From Halodesulfurarchaeum formicicum (GTDB lineage Archaea > Halobacteriota > Halobacteria > Halobacteriales > Halobacteriaceae), in assembly GCF_001886955.1 (NCBI RefSeq), contig NZ_CP016804.1, positions 1,984,001 to 2,048,000 on the forward strand: DNA of 64,000 nucleotides, written 5' to 3'. Positions 9,427-18,215 of this stretch are shown here, piece after piece; the first letter of the stretch is position 1; the number at the start of each line of letters is the position of its first letter. The notes beneath the pieces were generated by a model. It made no database searches. It was not told the DNA's origin and saw only the letters and a program-made list of their open reading frames with translations. A program made the translations under genes and the position numbers.

Positions 9427-10209
9427 CTAGCCGAGTTTGTCGTAGGTCTCCCGGTTGGAGAGATACCAGTAGCCGACACCGGCGAGGATCGCGAGCACCA
9501 CCACGACACCACCGATCATGAGCAGCGTGCTCGTCCGCTGGCTTTGCTGCTGGGCGGACTCGGCACTCGCCTGGGCGTCGCCCGCGAGGTCCTGCGCGTT
9601 CTCGAAGTTGCCGGAGTTGAACGCGGACCGGGCGTTATCGAGGCGGTCAGTGGCCTCGGTCACGTCGACACCGGCGTCCTCGGCGTCCTGGATCGCCGCG
9701 GTCGCATCGTCGAGGGCCGTCCGGGCGGCCTGGCTCGATTCAGTATACGGCCGCGCCGTCGAGGTCAGCAGATCGTTCTCCGCGCCGCCGGACTGGCTCT
9801 CGGTGAAGTCAGCGAGCGTGATCGACTGGGCCGGCTCGTAGGACCAGTTCGACCACTCGGGAACCGTCCCCTGAACTCGCACTTCGACCATCGCCACGTC
9901 CCCCTCCTTGTCGAGGGTGTGACTGAACTCCTGGCCGTTGTACTGCTGTTTGTCGAGTTGACTGTCGCTGAGATCGTAGGTCGTCACCGTCCAGGTGACC
10001 GACTCGAGCTCGGTCGCCCCCTCCAGGTTCCACTCGTTGTAGTTGGTATAGAGGTCCTCGACCGTGTAGGTCACGTCGACCGTCGAGCCGACCTCGACGG
10101 TATCGGGAGCCGTGGCGTCGCTCACTGACACCGCCGCGGCCGGGCCGGCCGCGACGACCGCGAGCAGCACCGCAGCGATCGCGAGTTTAGAATAGTGGCT
10201 CGAGTTCAT
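9427..10209 (-). CDS. secreted/membrane-anchored protein downstream of cetZ
   Basis: A 260-residue predicted type I membrane protein. A signal peptide is obvious (residues ~1-27, KLAIAAVLLAVVAAGPAAAV). An Ig-like extracellular part of about 120 residues follows, with a strongly alpha-helical alanine/aspartate-rich stretch (~150-215). One transmembrane helix (STLLMIGGVVVVLAILAGVGYWYL) ends the protein, with a short cytoplasmic tail. No enzyme motif is seen and I do not recognise a named family. Its start lies inside the last 23 bp of cetZ and its stop is 4 bp before cofC, so it belongs to that operon and may work with CetZ at the cell envelope (inference). Confidence 0.8.
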   Translation of the reverse strand: MNSSHYSKLAIAAVLLAVVAAGPAAAVSVSDATAPDTVEVGSTVDVTYTVEDLYTNYNEWNLEGATELESVTWTVTTYDLSDSQLDKQQYNGQEFSHTLDKEGDVAMVEVRVQGTVPEWSNWSYEPAQSITLADFTESQSGGAENDLLTSTARPYTESSQAARTALDDATAAIQDAEDAGVDVTEATDRLDNARSAFNSGNFENAQDLAGDAQASAESAQQQSQRTSTLLMIGGVVVVLAILAGVGYWYLSNRETYDKLG

Positions 10210-11368
10210 CGTCCTCGTCTTCCACCAAGTCCTGTAAGGCCGCTTCGCTTTCCTGCCGGATGTCGTCCATGTTCTCCTGGGCCTCGACGGCCTTGCCCTG
10301 GAGTTCCTTGATGCGTGGCACGTTCGTGACTCCGGAGAGCAGCGTGACCGCGGCGACTTGCGAGGAGTCGCCGACGGGGTAGTCTCCACCCCGGACCTCC
10401 ATGCTGCCGGTCTGTTCTTCGAGCCACTTGCGGCCGCGCTCGATACCCTTCCGGTTGAGGTAACTGGACGGGCCGGCCACGACCAGCAGTGCCCGTTCGG
10501 TCCCCTCGATCTCACAGGGCAGGGTGAGCCGCCCCAGTGCGGCCTTCCGGACGAGACTCGTGATCCGGTTGGTCGTGTTCGCCGAGTCCTCGGTTTCCGA
10601 ACCCCCGCTCCCGGTGATCTTCGAGAGGAAACCGCCGCTCGAACCGGAGTTCTCGACGGTCTCGGACGCATAGCCGATGGTCGAGACGCCGCCGCCAGCA
10701 AGCGTGTTGATGATCTCGCTGGAGTCGACGACACTCTCCCCCACGTCGCCGCTCCCGGTGACCTCGCCGGCCCCGAAGAGGATGCCAAAGCGGGTGACGA
10801 TCTCCTCGTTGATCTCGTCGTACCCGCCCTGGATGGACTCCCCGGACTTGCGCCAGGCGTCGTTGTCGAACACGAGGAGGTTGTCCACCTCGCTGACGAA
10901 CGTCTGGAAGGACCGGGCCGCGTTCAGCGTGTAGATGCCGCCCTCGTCCTTGCCCGGCAGGACGCCGATCCCGTAGACCGGTTCGGTGTAGATGCGCTTG
11001 AGGTGCTTTGCGAGCACCGGCGCGCCCCCACTCCCGGTTCCGCCGCCCAGCGCGGCGATGATGAGAAACGCGTCGACCTCGTGGACCGGAATGTTGTCGA
11101 TCGCGCCCTGGATCTCGTCGATGTCCTCCTCGGCGATCTCCGCGCCGAGTTCGTTGTCCGCTCCGACCCCGTGTCCCTTCACCCGGGACTGCCCGATCAG
11201 TACCCGGTTGTCCTCCGGGACCTTCTCCAGCCCCATGAGGTCGGCCTTCGCGGTGTTGACCGCGATGGCGGACCGGACGATCCCCGAGTCAGTTCGCTCG
11301 TCGTACTCGAGGAACTTGTCGAGTATCTTGCCCCCCGCCTGGCCGATCCCGATCATTGCGAGTTTCAT
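10187..11368 (-). CDS. cetZ: tubulin-like protein CetZ
   Basis: A 393-residue member of the FtsZ/tubulin superfamily. The start MKLAMIGIGQAGGKILDKF and the stretches RVLIGQSRVKGHGVGADNE and VYGIGVLPGKDEGGIYTLNAARS are typical of the CetZ1 group, which controls cell shape and motility in haloarchaea rather than division. The GTP-binding loop GGGTGSGG (about residues 109-116) is intact. The C-terminus is acidic and ends LEPLF. The upstream 153-bp intergenic region contains short palindromes at 11438-11448 and 11504-11515. The downstream gene overlaps by 23 bp and cofC-cofG follow. Confidence 0.95.
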   Translation of the reverse strand: MKLAMIGIGQAGGKILDKFLEYDERTDSGIVRSAIAVNTAKADLMGLEKVPEDNRVLIGQSRVKGHGVGADNELGAEIAEEDIDEIQGAIDNIPVHEVDAFLIIAALGGGTGSGGAPVLAKHLKRIYTEPVYGIGVLPGKDEGGIYTLNAARSFQTFVSEVDNLLVFDNDAWRKSGESIQGGYDEINEEIVTRFGILFGAGEVTGSGDVGESVVDSSEIINTLAGGGVSTIGYASETVENSGSSGGFLSKITGSGGSETEDSANTTNRITSLVRKAALGRLTLPCEIEGTERALLVVAGPSSYLNRKGIERGRKWLEEQTGSMEVRGGDYPVGDSSQVAAVTLLSGVTNVPRIKELQGKAVEAQENMDDIRQESEAALQDLVEDEDDELEPLF

Positions 11369-11437
11369 GCTACAGTGTACTCTACGTCAAAACACGTGTG
11401 ATGGCGGCCATAAGGCTTTTGTTGGGATTATCAAGAT

Positions 11438-11515
11438 GTGTCAGACACGGGGCGTGCGTCGACTGGGACCGGTCGGCGAACGTGCACAAAACGTGACAAT
11501 TTTGGCACCTGTGCC
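11438..11515. promoter_or_regulatory. two short palindromes upstream of cetZ
   Basis: The cetZ upstream region holds an 11-bp palindrome GTGTCAGACAC (11438-11448) and a 12-bp palindrome GGCACCTGTGCC (11504-11515). The second is only 7 bp from the stop codon of the epimerase gene read the same way, and could be part of its terminator. The first is about 70 bp upstream of the cetZ start and could be an operator. Confidence 0.3.
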
Positions 11516-11521
11516 GAGTCC

Positions 11522-12409
11522 TCAGGTCGACTCGATGTACTCCGCGAGGGACAGCAGATCAGCGGGTTCCAGCCCGAAGGCCGAGATGTCGTTCTCGGCC
11601 GTCGTATTGTCGAACTGTAACGAGCGATACTGATCTCGCCCGAAGGGCACAAAGGAAAGTGGGTCCGCGAGGTTCATCCCGATCTCGGTCAGCGACATCG
11701 GCACCGGAATCACGGAGAGTGACTTGCCCTCGGCCTCGTAGAGCAATCGAGCCACGTCGGCCAGTGAAAGCGCCTCCGGGCCCCCGATATCGTATGTCTG
11801 GCCGCGATGTTCCGCCGACTCGACACAGTCCGCGAGCATCGGAGCCAGATCGCCGATCCAGATGGGCTGGAACCGGGTCGAGCCCCCGGCCGGGAGCGCG
11901 GTCACGTAGGGGGTCGTCAGCGTCCGGGTGAACTGCAGGAACTCACTTCCGTCCCCGAAGATGACCGAGGGGCGGACGATCGTCCATTCCAGGTCCGACT
12001 CCCGCACGACGGTCTCGGCCCGACCCTTGGCCCGGATGTAGGCCGTCGCACCCTCGGGATCGGCCCCGAGTGCGCTCATCTGGACGATCGCGGAGACGTC
12101 ACCTGCCTCGGCGGCCCGAACCACGTTGCGGGTGCCCTCCAGGTGGATCTTCCGGTGCATCTCGTCCCCGCCTTTCGGTTTGAAAAGCGGCGAGAGTGCG
12201 ACCAGGTTGACGACCACGTCCTGCCCCTCGATCGGATCCACGAGTGACTCATACTCGGTGACGTCCCCGGAGACAGTCTCGACCGCATCGGGCAGTTCCT
12301 CACCGTCGGGTGAGCGGGAGAGCGCCGTCACCTCGTGGCCTCGCGAGGCGAGTTCGCGACTCAAGTGGGTCCCGACGAAGCCGCTGCCGCCCGTGACGAG
12401 TACCTTCAT
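11522..12409 (-). CDS. NAD(P)-binding epimerase-like protein (complex I NDUFA9/atypical SDR type)
   Basis: A 295-residue extended/atypical short-chain dehydrogenase. The N-terminal Rossmann motif MKVLVTGGSGFVGTHL (GxxGxxG) fixes the start at 12409. The sequence then follows the NDUFA9-like pattern: GDVTEYESL, VVVNLVALSPL, YIRAKGRAE with no classical YxxxK Tyr in the usual context, and WTIVRPSVIFG. Relatives are often annotated as NADH:ubiquinone oxidoreductase chaperone-like or nucleoside-diphosphate-sugar epimerases. The substrate is unknown. It is divergent from tmk across 102 bp. Confidence 0.85.
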   Translation of the reverse strand: MKVLVTGGSGFVGTHLSRELASRGHEVTALSRSPDGEELPDAVETVSGDVTEYESLVDPIEGQDVVVNLVALSPLFKPKGGDEMHRKIHLEGTRNVVRAAEAGDVSAIVQMSALGADPEGATAYIRAKGRAETVVRESDLEWTIVRPSVIFGDGSEFLQFTRTLTTPYVTALPAGGSTRFQPIWIGDLAPMLADCVESAEHRGQTYDIGGPEALSLADVARLLYEAEGKSLSVIPVPMSLTEIGMNLADPLSFVPFGRDQYRSLQFDNTTAENDISAFGLEPADLLSLAEYIEST

Positions 12410-12511
12410 ACCCCACGGTTCGGCTGGATGCGGGATAACGCTTGTCGCGACGGGCTTGGGTTGCCGGTTGCTCTCAGAACGATTATGTGAGCGGTCGGCG
12501 AACGCGAAGCC

Positions 12512-13102
12512 ATGCTCGTGTCTCTGGAGGGGCTTGACGGTAGCGGCAAGACGACGGTGTGGGAACGGCTCGCCGAACGCGAGACGTATACGTTCACCCA
12601 CGAGCCGACGGGGTCCTGGTACGGCGACGCCGTGCGGCAGTCGATCGACACCGACGGCGCGGACCCGCTAGCCGAACTCTTCTTATTCACCGCCGATCAC
12701 GCCGATCACCTCTCGCGAGTCGTGAAACCGGCCCTCGACCGGGGCGAGGTGGTGGTCACGGACCGGTACTCGGACTCCCGGTATGCCTACCAGGGGGCCG
12801 CGATCGAGGGCCTCGTCCCCGACCCCGTCGCGTACGTCCAGGAGATTCACCAGCCGTTCACGCGGCCCCCGGATCTCACGATCTACTTCGAGATCGACCC
12901 GGAGACCGGCGTCGAGCGCAGCGGTGCGACGAACAAACTTGAACAGCAGGCGTTTCTCGAATCGGTCGAAGCGAACTACGAACGGCTCATCGACGCCGAG
13001 CCGGATCGGTTTGTCAGGGTGAACGCCGAACAGCCCCTGGACGCCGTCTTCGAGGCCGTCGCGTCGATTATCGAGCGTGAAACGGCGGGACAGACCGACT
13101 GA
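12512..13102 (+). CDS. tmk: thymidylate kinase
   Basis: A 196-residue dTMP kinase that makes dTDP for DNA synthesis. The P-loop GLDGSGKTT covers residues 7-15. The DR(Y) motif is [16 protein letters not shown] (about residues 87-102), followed by the LID region [16 protein letters not shown]. The ATG at 12512 gives the exact family N-terminus [13 protein letters not shown]. Its stop is immediately followed by the convergent end of the small Lrp-sensor gene (13103). Confidence 0.95.
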   Translation: MLVSLEGLDGSGKTTVWERLAERETYTFTHEPTGSWYGDAVRQSIDTDGADPLAELFLFTADHADHLSRVVKPALDRGEVVVTDRYSDSRYAYQGAAIEGLVPDPVAYVQEIHQPFTRPPDLTIYFEIDPETGVERSGATNKLEQQAFLESVEANYERLIDAEPDRFVRVNAEQPLDAVFEAVASIIERETAGQTD

Positions 13103-13336
13103 CTATTCGCTCATCCCGACGTAGGTCTTGGTCTCCAGCACTCCCGCCTGGCCCTGAATCTGATCGGTCGCCACGTCCAGTACGTCCGTGACTTCGGGGG
13201 CGTCGACCTCGACGATGAGGTCGTAGTCGCCGGCGACGACGTGAGCGGCACTGACTGCATCCAGATCCGCGACCGCGTCCCGGACCTTCTGTGGAGTGCC
13301 CGCTTCGGTCCTGACCATGACGTAGGCGTGTACCAT
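13103..13336 (-). CDS. stand-alone Lrp/AsnC ligand-binding (RAM) domain protein
   Basis: A 77-residue protein that is only the alpha-beta effector domain of the Lrp/AsnC family, with no helix-turn-helix. It begins MVHAYVMVRTEAGTPQKVRD and contains the typical AAHVVAGDYDLIVEVDAP and ETKTYVGM elements. Such proteins form dimers or octamers that sense amino acids or other small ligands and may modulate full-length partners. A second such gene lies divergently 108 bp away, with the same length and about the same domain order, so the two are probably an ancient duplicated pair. Confidence 0.9.
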   Translation of the reverse strand: MVHAYVMVRTEAGTPQKVRDAVADLDAVSAAHVVAGDYDLIVEVDAPEVTDVLDVATDQIQGQAGVLETKTYVGMSE

Positions 13337-13444
13337 GGCTCTCAGTTGGAGCGGACCGCCAAAAATCCTCGCGCCGATCCGGGCGAACCGATCAGTCCTC
13401 GCCCGGGGCGAACCAATTTATAGCGAGGCGAGCGAAGGTGTCCC

Positions 13445-13678
13445 ATGGTCGTCGCCTACGCACTGCTCGAGGCCGACACGCCCGAGACGGATCGCCTGCT
13501 CGAAGCCGTCGCTGGGATCGAGGCCGTCCAGACCGCTCACATCGTCGCGGGGGACGTGGAGTTGATCGCCCGGATCGAGGCCGAAGATCCGATGGCCGTC
13601 TCCGAGGTCGTCGCCAAGCAGATCGGGCGCATCGACGGCGTGGTGAACACGGAGACCTACATCAGCCGCGGGGCCTAG
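13445..13678 (+). CDS. stand-alone Lrp/AsnC ligand-binding (RAM) domain protein, second copy
   Basis: A 77-residue RAM domain (MVVAYALLEADTPETDRLLE, TAHIVAGDVELIARIEAEDP, NTETYISRGA) lacking a DNA-binding part, like its divergent neighbour at 13103-13336. In other haloarchaea genes of this kind often lie next to TrkA-type potassium-channel genes, but none is present here. The shared 108-bp divergent region could allow both to be co-regulated. Confidence 0.9.
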   Translation: MVVAYALLEADTPETDRLLEAVAGIEAVQTAHIVAGDVELIARIEAEDPMAVSEVVAKQIGRIDGVVNTETYISRGA

Positions 13679-13712
13679 CGCCCCAACCCGGGAGGTTTTT
13701 GCCACCCGGCCC

Positions 13713-14192
13713 ATGGCAACGGCCATGACTGCGGCCCTCGCCGACGCCTTCCGCTCCCGGCCCGAGTTTCAGGAGACAGAACGCGGCGACTTCATCATCG
13801 ACGGGACCGACTTCGAGGCCCGTGTCACGGTCGAGTCCGACACCGTGACTCTCACCCAGGAGCTGCCCACGCTGGACTCGACAGTCCAGGGGGAGACCGT
13901 CGCCGAAGTCGTCGCCGACGGGTGGGAGGAAACGTTCCGCCGGCGCGTGGCGGATGTCGGGAAGGTCATCGCCAGTCCGGGCGGCGAGCCAGCGGTCGAG
14001 CGGGACGGTGAGAGCCTCCGGGTCACGATCGAACTCCCGGCCGACCCGACCGAAGCGCCAGCAGCGGCGCTCGGTGCGGCAAACTACGTCGAAGGAACCT
14101 GGGTCGAGGGCATCGTCCCCGGGTACGACTACGACGAGCGAGTGCAGGCGATCCGCAACCGGGCGCGGGAGACCGGCGGCGAGGGTGCCTGA
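13713..14192 (+). CDS. conserved haloarchaeal protein (DUF5813-like), function unknown
   Basis: A 159-residue soluble acidic protein with no membrane segment or catalytic motif. It resembles the haloarchaeal DUF5813 family from memory, which is uncertain. The fold is probably alpha-beta: a helix FRSRPEFQ, then strands (DFIIDGTDFEARVTVESDTVTLTQEL), and a C-terminal helix DYDERVQAIRNRARE. Two ATGs are possible, 13713 and 13725. A T-rich box at 13696-13700 would suit a leaderless start at 13725. It follows the RAM-domain gene by 34 bp on the same strand and converges directly with the universal stress protein gene. Confidence 0.75.
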   Translation: MATAMTAALADAFRSRPEFQETERGDFIIDGTDFEARVTVESDTVTLTQELPTLDSTVQGETVAEVVADGWEETFRRRVADVGKVIASPGGEPAVERDGESLRVTIELPADPTEAPAAALGAANYVEGTWVEGIVPGYDYDERVQAIRNRARETGGEGA

Positions 14193-14609
14193 TCAGCGGA
14201 CGATCGTCACCGGGATCGGCGACCGGCGCACGACCGACTCCGCGACGCTCCCGAGCAGGATGCGGGTCATCCCCGAGCGGCCGTGGCTCCCCATGACCAC
14301 GTGATCGACGTCGTGCTCCTCGACGTAGGAGACGATCGCCCGGGAGGGCCGGCCGACCTCCGTGACCGTCGTCGTGTCGATGCCGTCGAGGCTGGCCGTG
14401 GCCTCCTCGAAGAGCGTTTCGGCCTCCTCCTTGCGATTCTCGTACCACTCCTCGGAGTAGCCGGGCATGGTCGCGGCGGCGCTGTACCCGGCCTCGACCG
14501 GGTCGATGACGTGAAGCAAAACGAGTTCGTCCGGGGCGAACGTGTCGACGGCGTACTCGAGGGCCGCATTCGATTGGGCGGACCCGTCGATCGGTACCAA
14601 TACTCGCAT
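14193..14609 (-). CDS. universal stress protein (UspA family)
   Basis: A 138-residue UspA-family protein. The start MRVLVPIDGSAQSNAALEYAV and the ATP-binding loop GSHGRSGMTRILLGSVAESVVRRSPIPVTIVR (G-2x-G-9x-G-S/T pattern) are textbook. It binds ATP and is thought to aid survival under stress. The ATG at 14609 is favoured over longer forms, as everything upstream lacks family similarity. It ends directly against the convergent DUF5813-like gene. Confidence 0.95.
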   Translation of the reverse strand: MRVLVPIDGSAQSNAALEYAVDTFAPDELVLLHVIDPVEAGYSAAATMPGYSEEWYENRKEEAETLFEEATASLDGIDTTTVTEVGRPSRAIVSYVEEHDVDHVVMGSHGRSGMTRILLGSVAESVVRRSPIPVTIVR

Positions 14610-14659
14610 GGGAGAGATTTCGGCGGCGGCGGGCATATATCCACGGGCCAATCGGCGGT

Positions 14660-16471
14660 TCAATCCCGGCCGTGACGCGTGAGACAGGTCGAGAGCCCCA
14701 TCACTTCGACGGGTTTGGAGTTGTCCGGCGAGTAAACGGCCATGTTGCCCCGCTCCATGTCCGTGATTCGGGATTCCAGTGCGGTCGGCAGGTTCAGACT
14801 GGAGACGGCGTCCTCGTCGCTCAGGGTGAGTGCGATCCGGGTGTTGAGCTGTTTGAACACCGGATCCGCGATGTCCTGTGGATCCTGGGTGATCAAGAAC
14901 AGTCCCAGCCGTTCCTTGCGGCCCTGTTTGGCCGCCTCGGTGAACTTCCCGATCACCTGCCGGGCCTGGACGCTGTCTGCATCCGCCAGGAAGTTGTGCG
15001 CCTCGTCCATCCCCAGAATGAGCGGGGTCTCCTTGATCCGCTCGAAGGTCGGATCGCTCGACAGTTTCTGATCGACGAGGAGACTGGAGAGCGCGAGGAC
15101 CACCATCTCGGCGGCCCGGGTAGAGGAGAGGTGGTAGGTCGGGACCACCGAGAGCCGGCCCGGCCGGACGAACTCGTGGACCAGGTCGGTGATCGGCCTG
15201 GCGTCCTGGTCGAAGACCCCCCGCGGGACCGCCGAGACCCGGCGTTTCACGGCGTCGAAGGTCGCCTCGTGGACGCGGCCGCTCTCGTCGAGTTCCTGTC
15301 TGAGCGCCGGATCGTCGAGGAAATCCAGGAAGGCCTGGTAGGTAGCCTCGCCGCTCCGTTCGTCGAAGAAGCGATCGAGGAGATAGCTCAACGCGTTGTA
15401 CTGGTTGTCGTTGAGGCGTCCGCCGGCGACGAGCCACTTGTTCGCCCGGACCATCGAAAACGGGATGGTGAAGGCCTGCTGTTCGGCGCGGTGGTGGCCC
15501 GCAGCGTACCGGGCGGTGCCGACCTGCGGGACGAACGCGACGGTGTCATCGTGGCCGCCCGAGGCCACGCTCTGGCGGTCGTACTCGCGTTCGGTCGCCG
15601 CGTCCAGATCCGGGTTGTCGTCGTGCATCTGGGCGTACTCGTCCTGTGGGTCGAACTGCACGACGGCCGCTCGCGGCGTGCGATTGCTCCCGGGTTCGAT
15701 GGCGTATCGCCGGTCCTCGGTGAGGTACTGGCGCAGGACGTTCTTCGCGGTGTGGGTCTTGCCCGAGCCGGTGCCACCCGCGATGAGGACGTGGCGGAAG
15801 ATCAGCGGGTCGGCCCCCGAATCCCCGTCTTCGAGGCGGTAGGCCACCGTCGGCGGCGTGGCCTGGGTGCGCACCCGCTCGCCACCCACGGAGAGGTGGC
15901 CGAGAAAGGCCCCGGACTCGGGGAGGTCCAGCCCCGTCCGGATCTTCTCGTGGTCACTGGCGTGTTTGACGACCGTCTCGGGTTTCGGGACCCGGTCCGG
16001 GGCCCGCCGTCGCAGGGTGTCGCCGTCGGGATAGAGAACCGCGAGGGGATCGAGGTCGGCCATGAGTTTGTAATCCTGTTCGTCGATCCCCGAGGAGCGC
16101 ATGGCCCGGCGGGCGTGGATCTCGGTGGCGTCGTCGCTCCGGTAAGCCTGGGCGTACTCCAGGCCGGTGATACGACAGAAGAGTGTCTCGTCGTCCGGAT
16201 ACGGCGCGAGCAGGTACGTGCCGAGGCGGATATCCGTTCGGTTCTGGGCCGTTACGTAGGCCCGCAACCGGTTCTCCTCTGCCTCCTCGGCGACCCGAAG
16301 GCCCTCCGAGACGGCGAGCGCGCCGACACCGGTATCGCTGCCGCTTGCGGTCACGTCTGGGCGGTCGAACTCGCGCCCCTCGGGACCGCTCCCGCCGGAC
16401 TGCTCCTCACCGCCCTCGTCCCCGGACGACTCACTGTCCCGGAAGTCCGAAAACGATCCGAGATCGCTCAT
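14660..16471 (-). CDS. herA: HerA-type ATPase/helicase (DUF87)
   Basis: A 603-residue P-loop ATPase of the HerA/FtsK superfamily, a DNA translocase that works with NurA in end resection. The N-terminal ~60 residues are acidic and disordered. Walker A is GGTGSGKTHT (near residue 235), Walker B is LILGMDEAHNF (near 500), followed by the ITQDPQDIADPVFKQLNTRI sensor region. The nurA gene lies 84 bp upstream on the same strand, which supports the functional pairing. HerA family members form hexamers. Haloarchaea carry more than one DUF87 protein, so the exact orthology to HerA is inferred from the neighbour. Confidence 0.85.
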   Translation of the reverse strand: MSDLGSFSDFRDSESSGDEGGEEQSGGSGPEGREFDRPDVTASGSDTGVGALAVSEGLRVAEEAEENRLRAYVTAQNRTDIRLGTYLLAPYPDDETLFCRITGLEYAQAYRSDDATEIHARRAMRSSGIDEQDYKLMADLDPLAVLYPDGDTLRRRAPDRVPKPETVVKHASDHEKIRTGLDLPESGAFLGHLSVGGERVRTQATPPTVAYRLEDGDSGADPLIFRHVLIAGGTGSGKTHTAKNVLRQYLTEDRRYAIEPGSNRTPRAAVVQFDPQDEYAQMHDDNPDLDAATEREYDRQSVASGGHDDTVAFVPQVGTARYAAGHHRAEQQAFTIPFSMVRANKWLVAGGRLNDNQYNALSYLLDRFFDERSGEATYQAFLDFLDDPALRQELDESGRVHEATFDAVKRRVSAVPRGVFDQDARPITDLVHEFVRPGRLSVVPTYHLSSTRAAEMVVLALSSLLVDQKLSSDPTFERIKETPLILGMDEAHNFLADADSVQARQVIGKFTEAAKQGRKERLGLFLITQDPQDIADPVFKQLNTRIALTLSDEDAVSSLNLPTALESRITDMERGNMAVYSPDNSKPVEVMGLSTCLTRHGRD

Positions 16472-16555
16472 GGCACTGCTCCGTTCGGAGGTAACTAACC
16501 CCTTTCCCCCGCTGCACGATCACCCTCCCCCCAGAACAATTGATCTCGCTCCCGA

Positions 16556-17812
16556 TCAGAACTCCGGCCCCCACCGCTCGGCGTCGTAGTTCCGATCCTC
16601 GCTCGTGTCGAAGGCGACCTCCAGCCGTCGGACGAGTTCCGCCTTGCCCTCGCTTCCGATCCGGGCCAGTTCGTCGGCCTTCGCGATCGGCAGCGGTGGC
16701 CCACGCTCGGCTGCCACCCCCCGCAGCACGTACTGTTCGACTGCCGACCGAACCGCCGGGTCCTCCGCGAACCCGCCGGGGAGTTCAGCCTTGAAGAGGA
16801 GCTCCGTCCGGGGGTCGTAGATCACGAAGAAGGCGACCTCGTAGTCCGGAGCCGGGCGGTCGCGGGTGACCCCCAGGTCCGCCTCGGGCCCGGCGAAGAC
16901 CGCATCGGCCCCGAGTCTGGAGCGGAACCAGCCGGTCCAGGAAAGCTGGTCCGTGACCCGCTCGTTTCGGCGGCCCCCGCCCTCGCGCTGTTCGAGGACC
17001 TGCGAGAAAAACGCCGCGTCGCTCGCCCAGGGACTCGGTCGGCCCGTCTCGGCGAGGGCTCTGATGAGCCCACGGGACTGGGGACTCTTGACGAAGCCGA
17101 CCAGGGGAATCTCCCGCTCCAGGAACGTCTCAACGAGGGCGACGTAGTTCTCGAGGACCTCCGCCACCAGATCGTTCTCCCCAGCGAGTTCCGCGATCGA
17201 ACCGTGGCGGCCCCGCCAGTGGAGCAGCCCTTTGGGATACAGCGGGCCATCGAGGAAGAGCACGTCCTCCACCCGGTGGGCGTGTTCGAGTGCGTGGTGG
17301 CTCTCGGCGAGGTAGAGCGCCAGGCCGTGGACGATCCGCTCCTCGTCGCGGGCCAGGGCCTCGGTCTGGACGATCCGACCCCGGCCGTGATCCTCGTCGA
17401 AGGGGTCCCACCCATCCGTCCCGTGATTGACGGAGGCGTCGTTGGAGTGGACCGGCATGATGTAGGTCCGGGCGCGATGGAGGTCCAGATCGGAGGGCAC
17501 AGCCGCCATCGCCGCCTGCGCGAGGTCGAGCAGGAGCCCGTTCTTGAACGTCGTCGGGTTGATCGTGCCGGAATCGAGGCCGTGGGCCGTCTCGAAGGGG
17601 GCCGCCTGCAGGGCCAGGTCGTCGATCGGCGCGGCCCGGCGAGCCACCGACTCGATCGGTTCCAGCACCGGGTCCCCGTCCGTCCGGAGCGGATCGAGAT
17701 GCTCGGCCCAGACGGTCTCGGCGAGGTCCCGGTGGGCCTCGGGGTCGGCGTCGTGGCGAATGCGACTGGCGAGGGCGGCGATCCCGTCGTAGTGGACGGG
17801 GTCGATTGTCAT
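16556..17812 (-). CDS. nurA: NurA-domain 5'-3' nuclease
   Basis: A 418-residue protein with the NurA fold. The first catalytic Asp is in LDSGTINP (about residue 86), and the second conserved acidic motif is LFLDGPLYPKGLL. The later DVxxF-type core lies near VGFVKSPQSRGL, the usual NurA 'vKsp' element. NurA resects DNA ends together with HerA and Mre11-Rad50 in archaeal double-strand break repair. It is the first gene of a leftward nurA-herA pair with 84 bp between them. The start at 17812 (MTIDPVHYDGIAALASRI) matches haloarchaeal NurA N-termini. Confidence 0.88.
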   Translation of the reverse strand: MTIDPVHYDGIAALASRIRHDADPEAHRDLAETVWAEHLDPLRTDGDPVLEPIESVARRAAPIDDLALQAAPFETAHGLDSGTINPTTFKNGLLLDLAQAAMAAVPSDLDLHRARTYIMPVHSNDASVNHGTDGWDPFDEDHGRGRIVQTEALARDEERIVHGLALYLAESHHALEHAHRVEDVLFLDGPLYPKGLLHWRGRHGSIAELAGENDLVAEVLENYVALVETFLEREIPLVGFVKSPQSRGLIRALAETGRPSPWASDAAFFSQVLEQREGGGRRNERVTDQLSWTGWFRSRLGADAVFAGPEADLGVTRDRPAPDYEVAFFVIYDPRTELLFKAELPGGFAEDPAVRSAVEQYVLRGVAAERGPPLPIAKADELARIGSEGKAELVRRLEVAFDTSEDRNYDAERWGPEF

Positions 17813-17879
17813 CAGCGGCCAGTTCTGGCCCCACCGTAATCACGCCTCGGGTTGGCGGCGGATGATGAGTCGTCCTGCT

Positions 17880-18215
17880 TCAGCAGTTCACGCCGAGGTA
17901 GTCGCATAATTTCTCGGCGATGGTGTTTGTCGTCTGCTCGATGAGGACGCCCTCCCGGGATTGAATATCGGCGTGTTTGATCGTCGTTACGGTCCAGGGA
18001 TTGACGTAGCTGGTTTTTGGCAGCCCGCCAGTCTGGAAGTCAGTATCGGTGAGCGGGATCGCTTCGGATCGACGGGTCGTCGTGATCGCGACAAAGATAC
18101 CCTCTTGATCACCGAACGGATGAGCGGAGTCGTGTACACAGACCCACGGCCGAAACCGCGAAGCACCGAAGAAGTCCGGGCCTTTCAAAACGTCTCCACG
18201 CTGGTACCCGGTCAT
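17880..18215 (-). CDS. PemK/MazF-like toxin (probable endoribonuclease)
   Basis: A 111-residue protein with the PemK/MazF SH3-like pattern: YQRGDVLKGPDFF, then RPWVCVHD, GIFVAITTTRRSEAIPL and SYVNPWTVTTIKHADI. These correspond to the beta-strands and the 'xR..P.lv' and 'S.v....i.tl' positions of the family, whose members cleave RNA. The ATG overlaps the stop of the upstream winged-helix gene by 4 bp (18212-18215), a typical toxin-antitoxin arrangement. The conserved catalytic residues cannot be assigned with certainty. Confidence 0.75.
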   Translation of the reverse strand: MTGYQRGDVLKGPDFFGASRFRPWVCVHDSAHPFGDQEGIFVAITTTRRSEAIPLTDTDFQTGGLPKTSYVNPWTVTTIKHADIQSREGVLIEQTTNTIAEKLCDYLGVNC

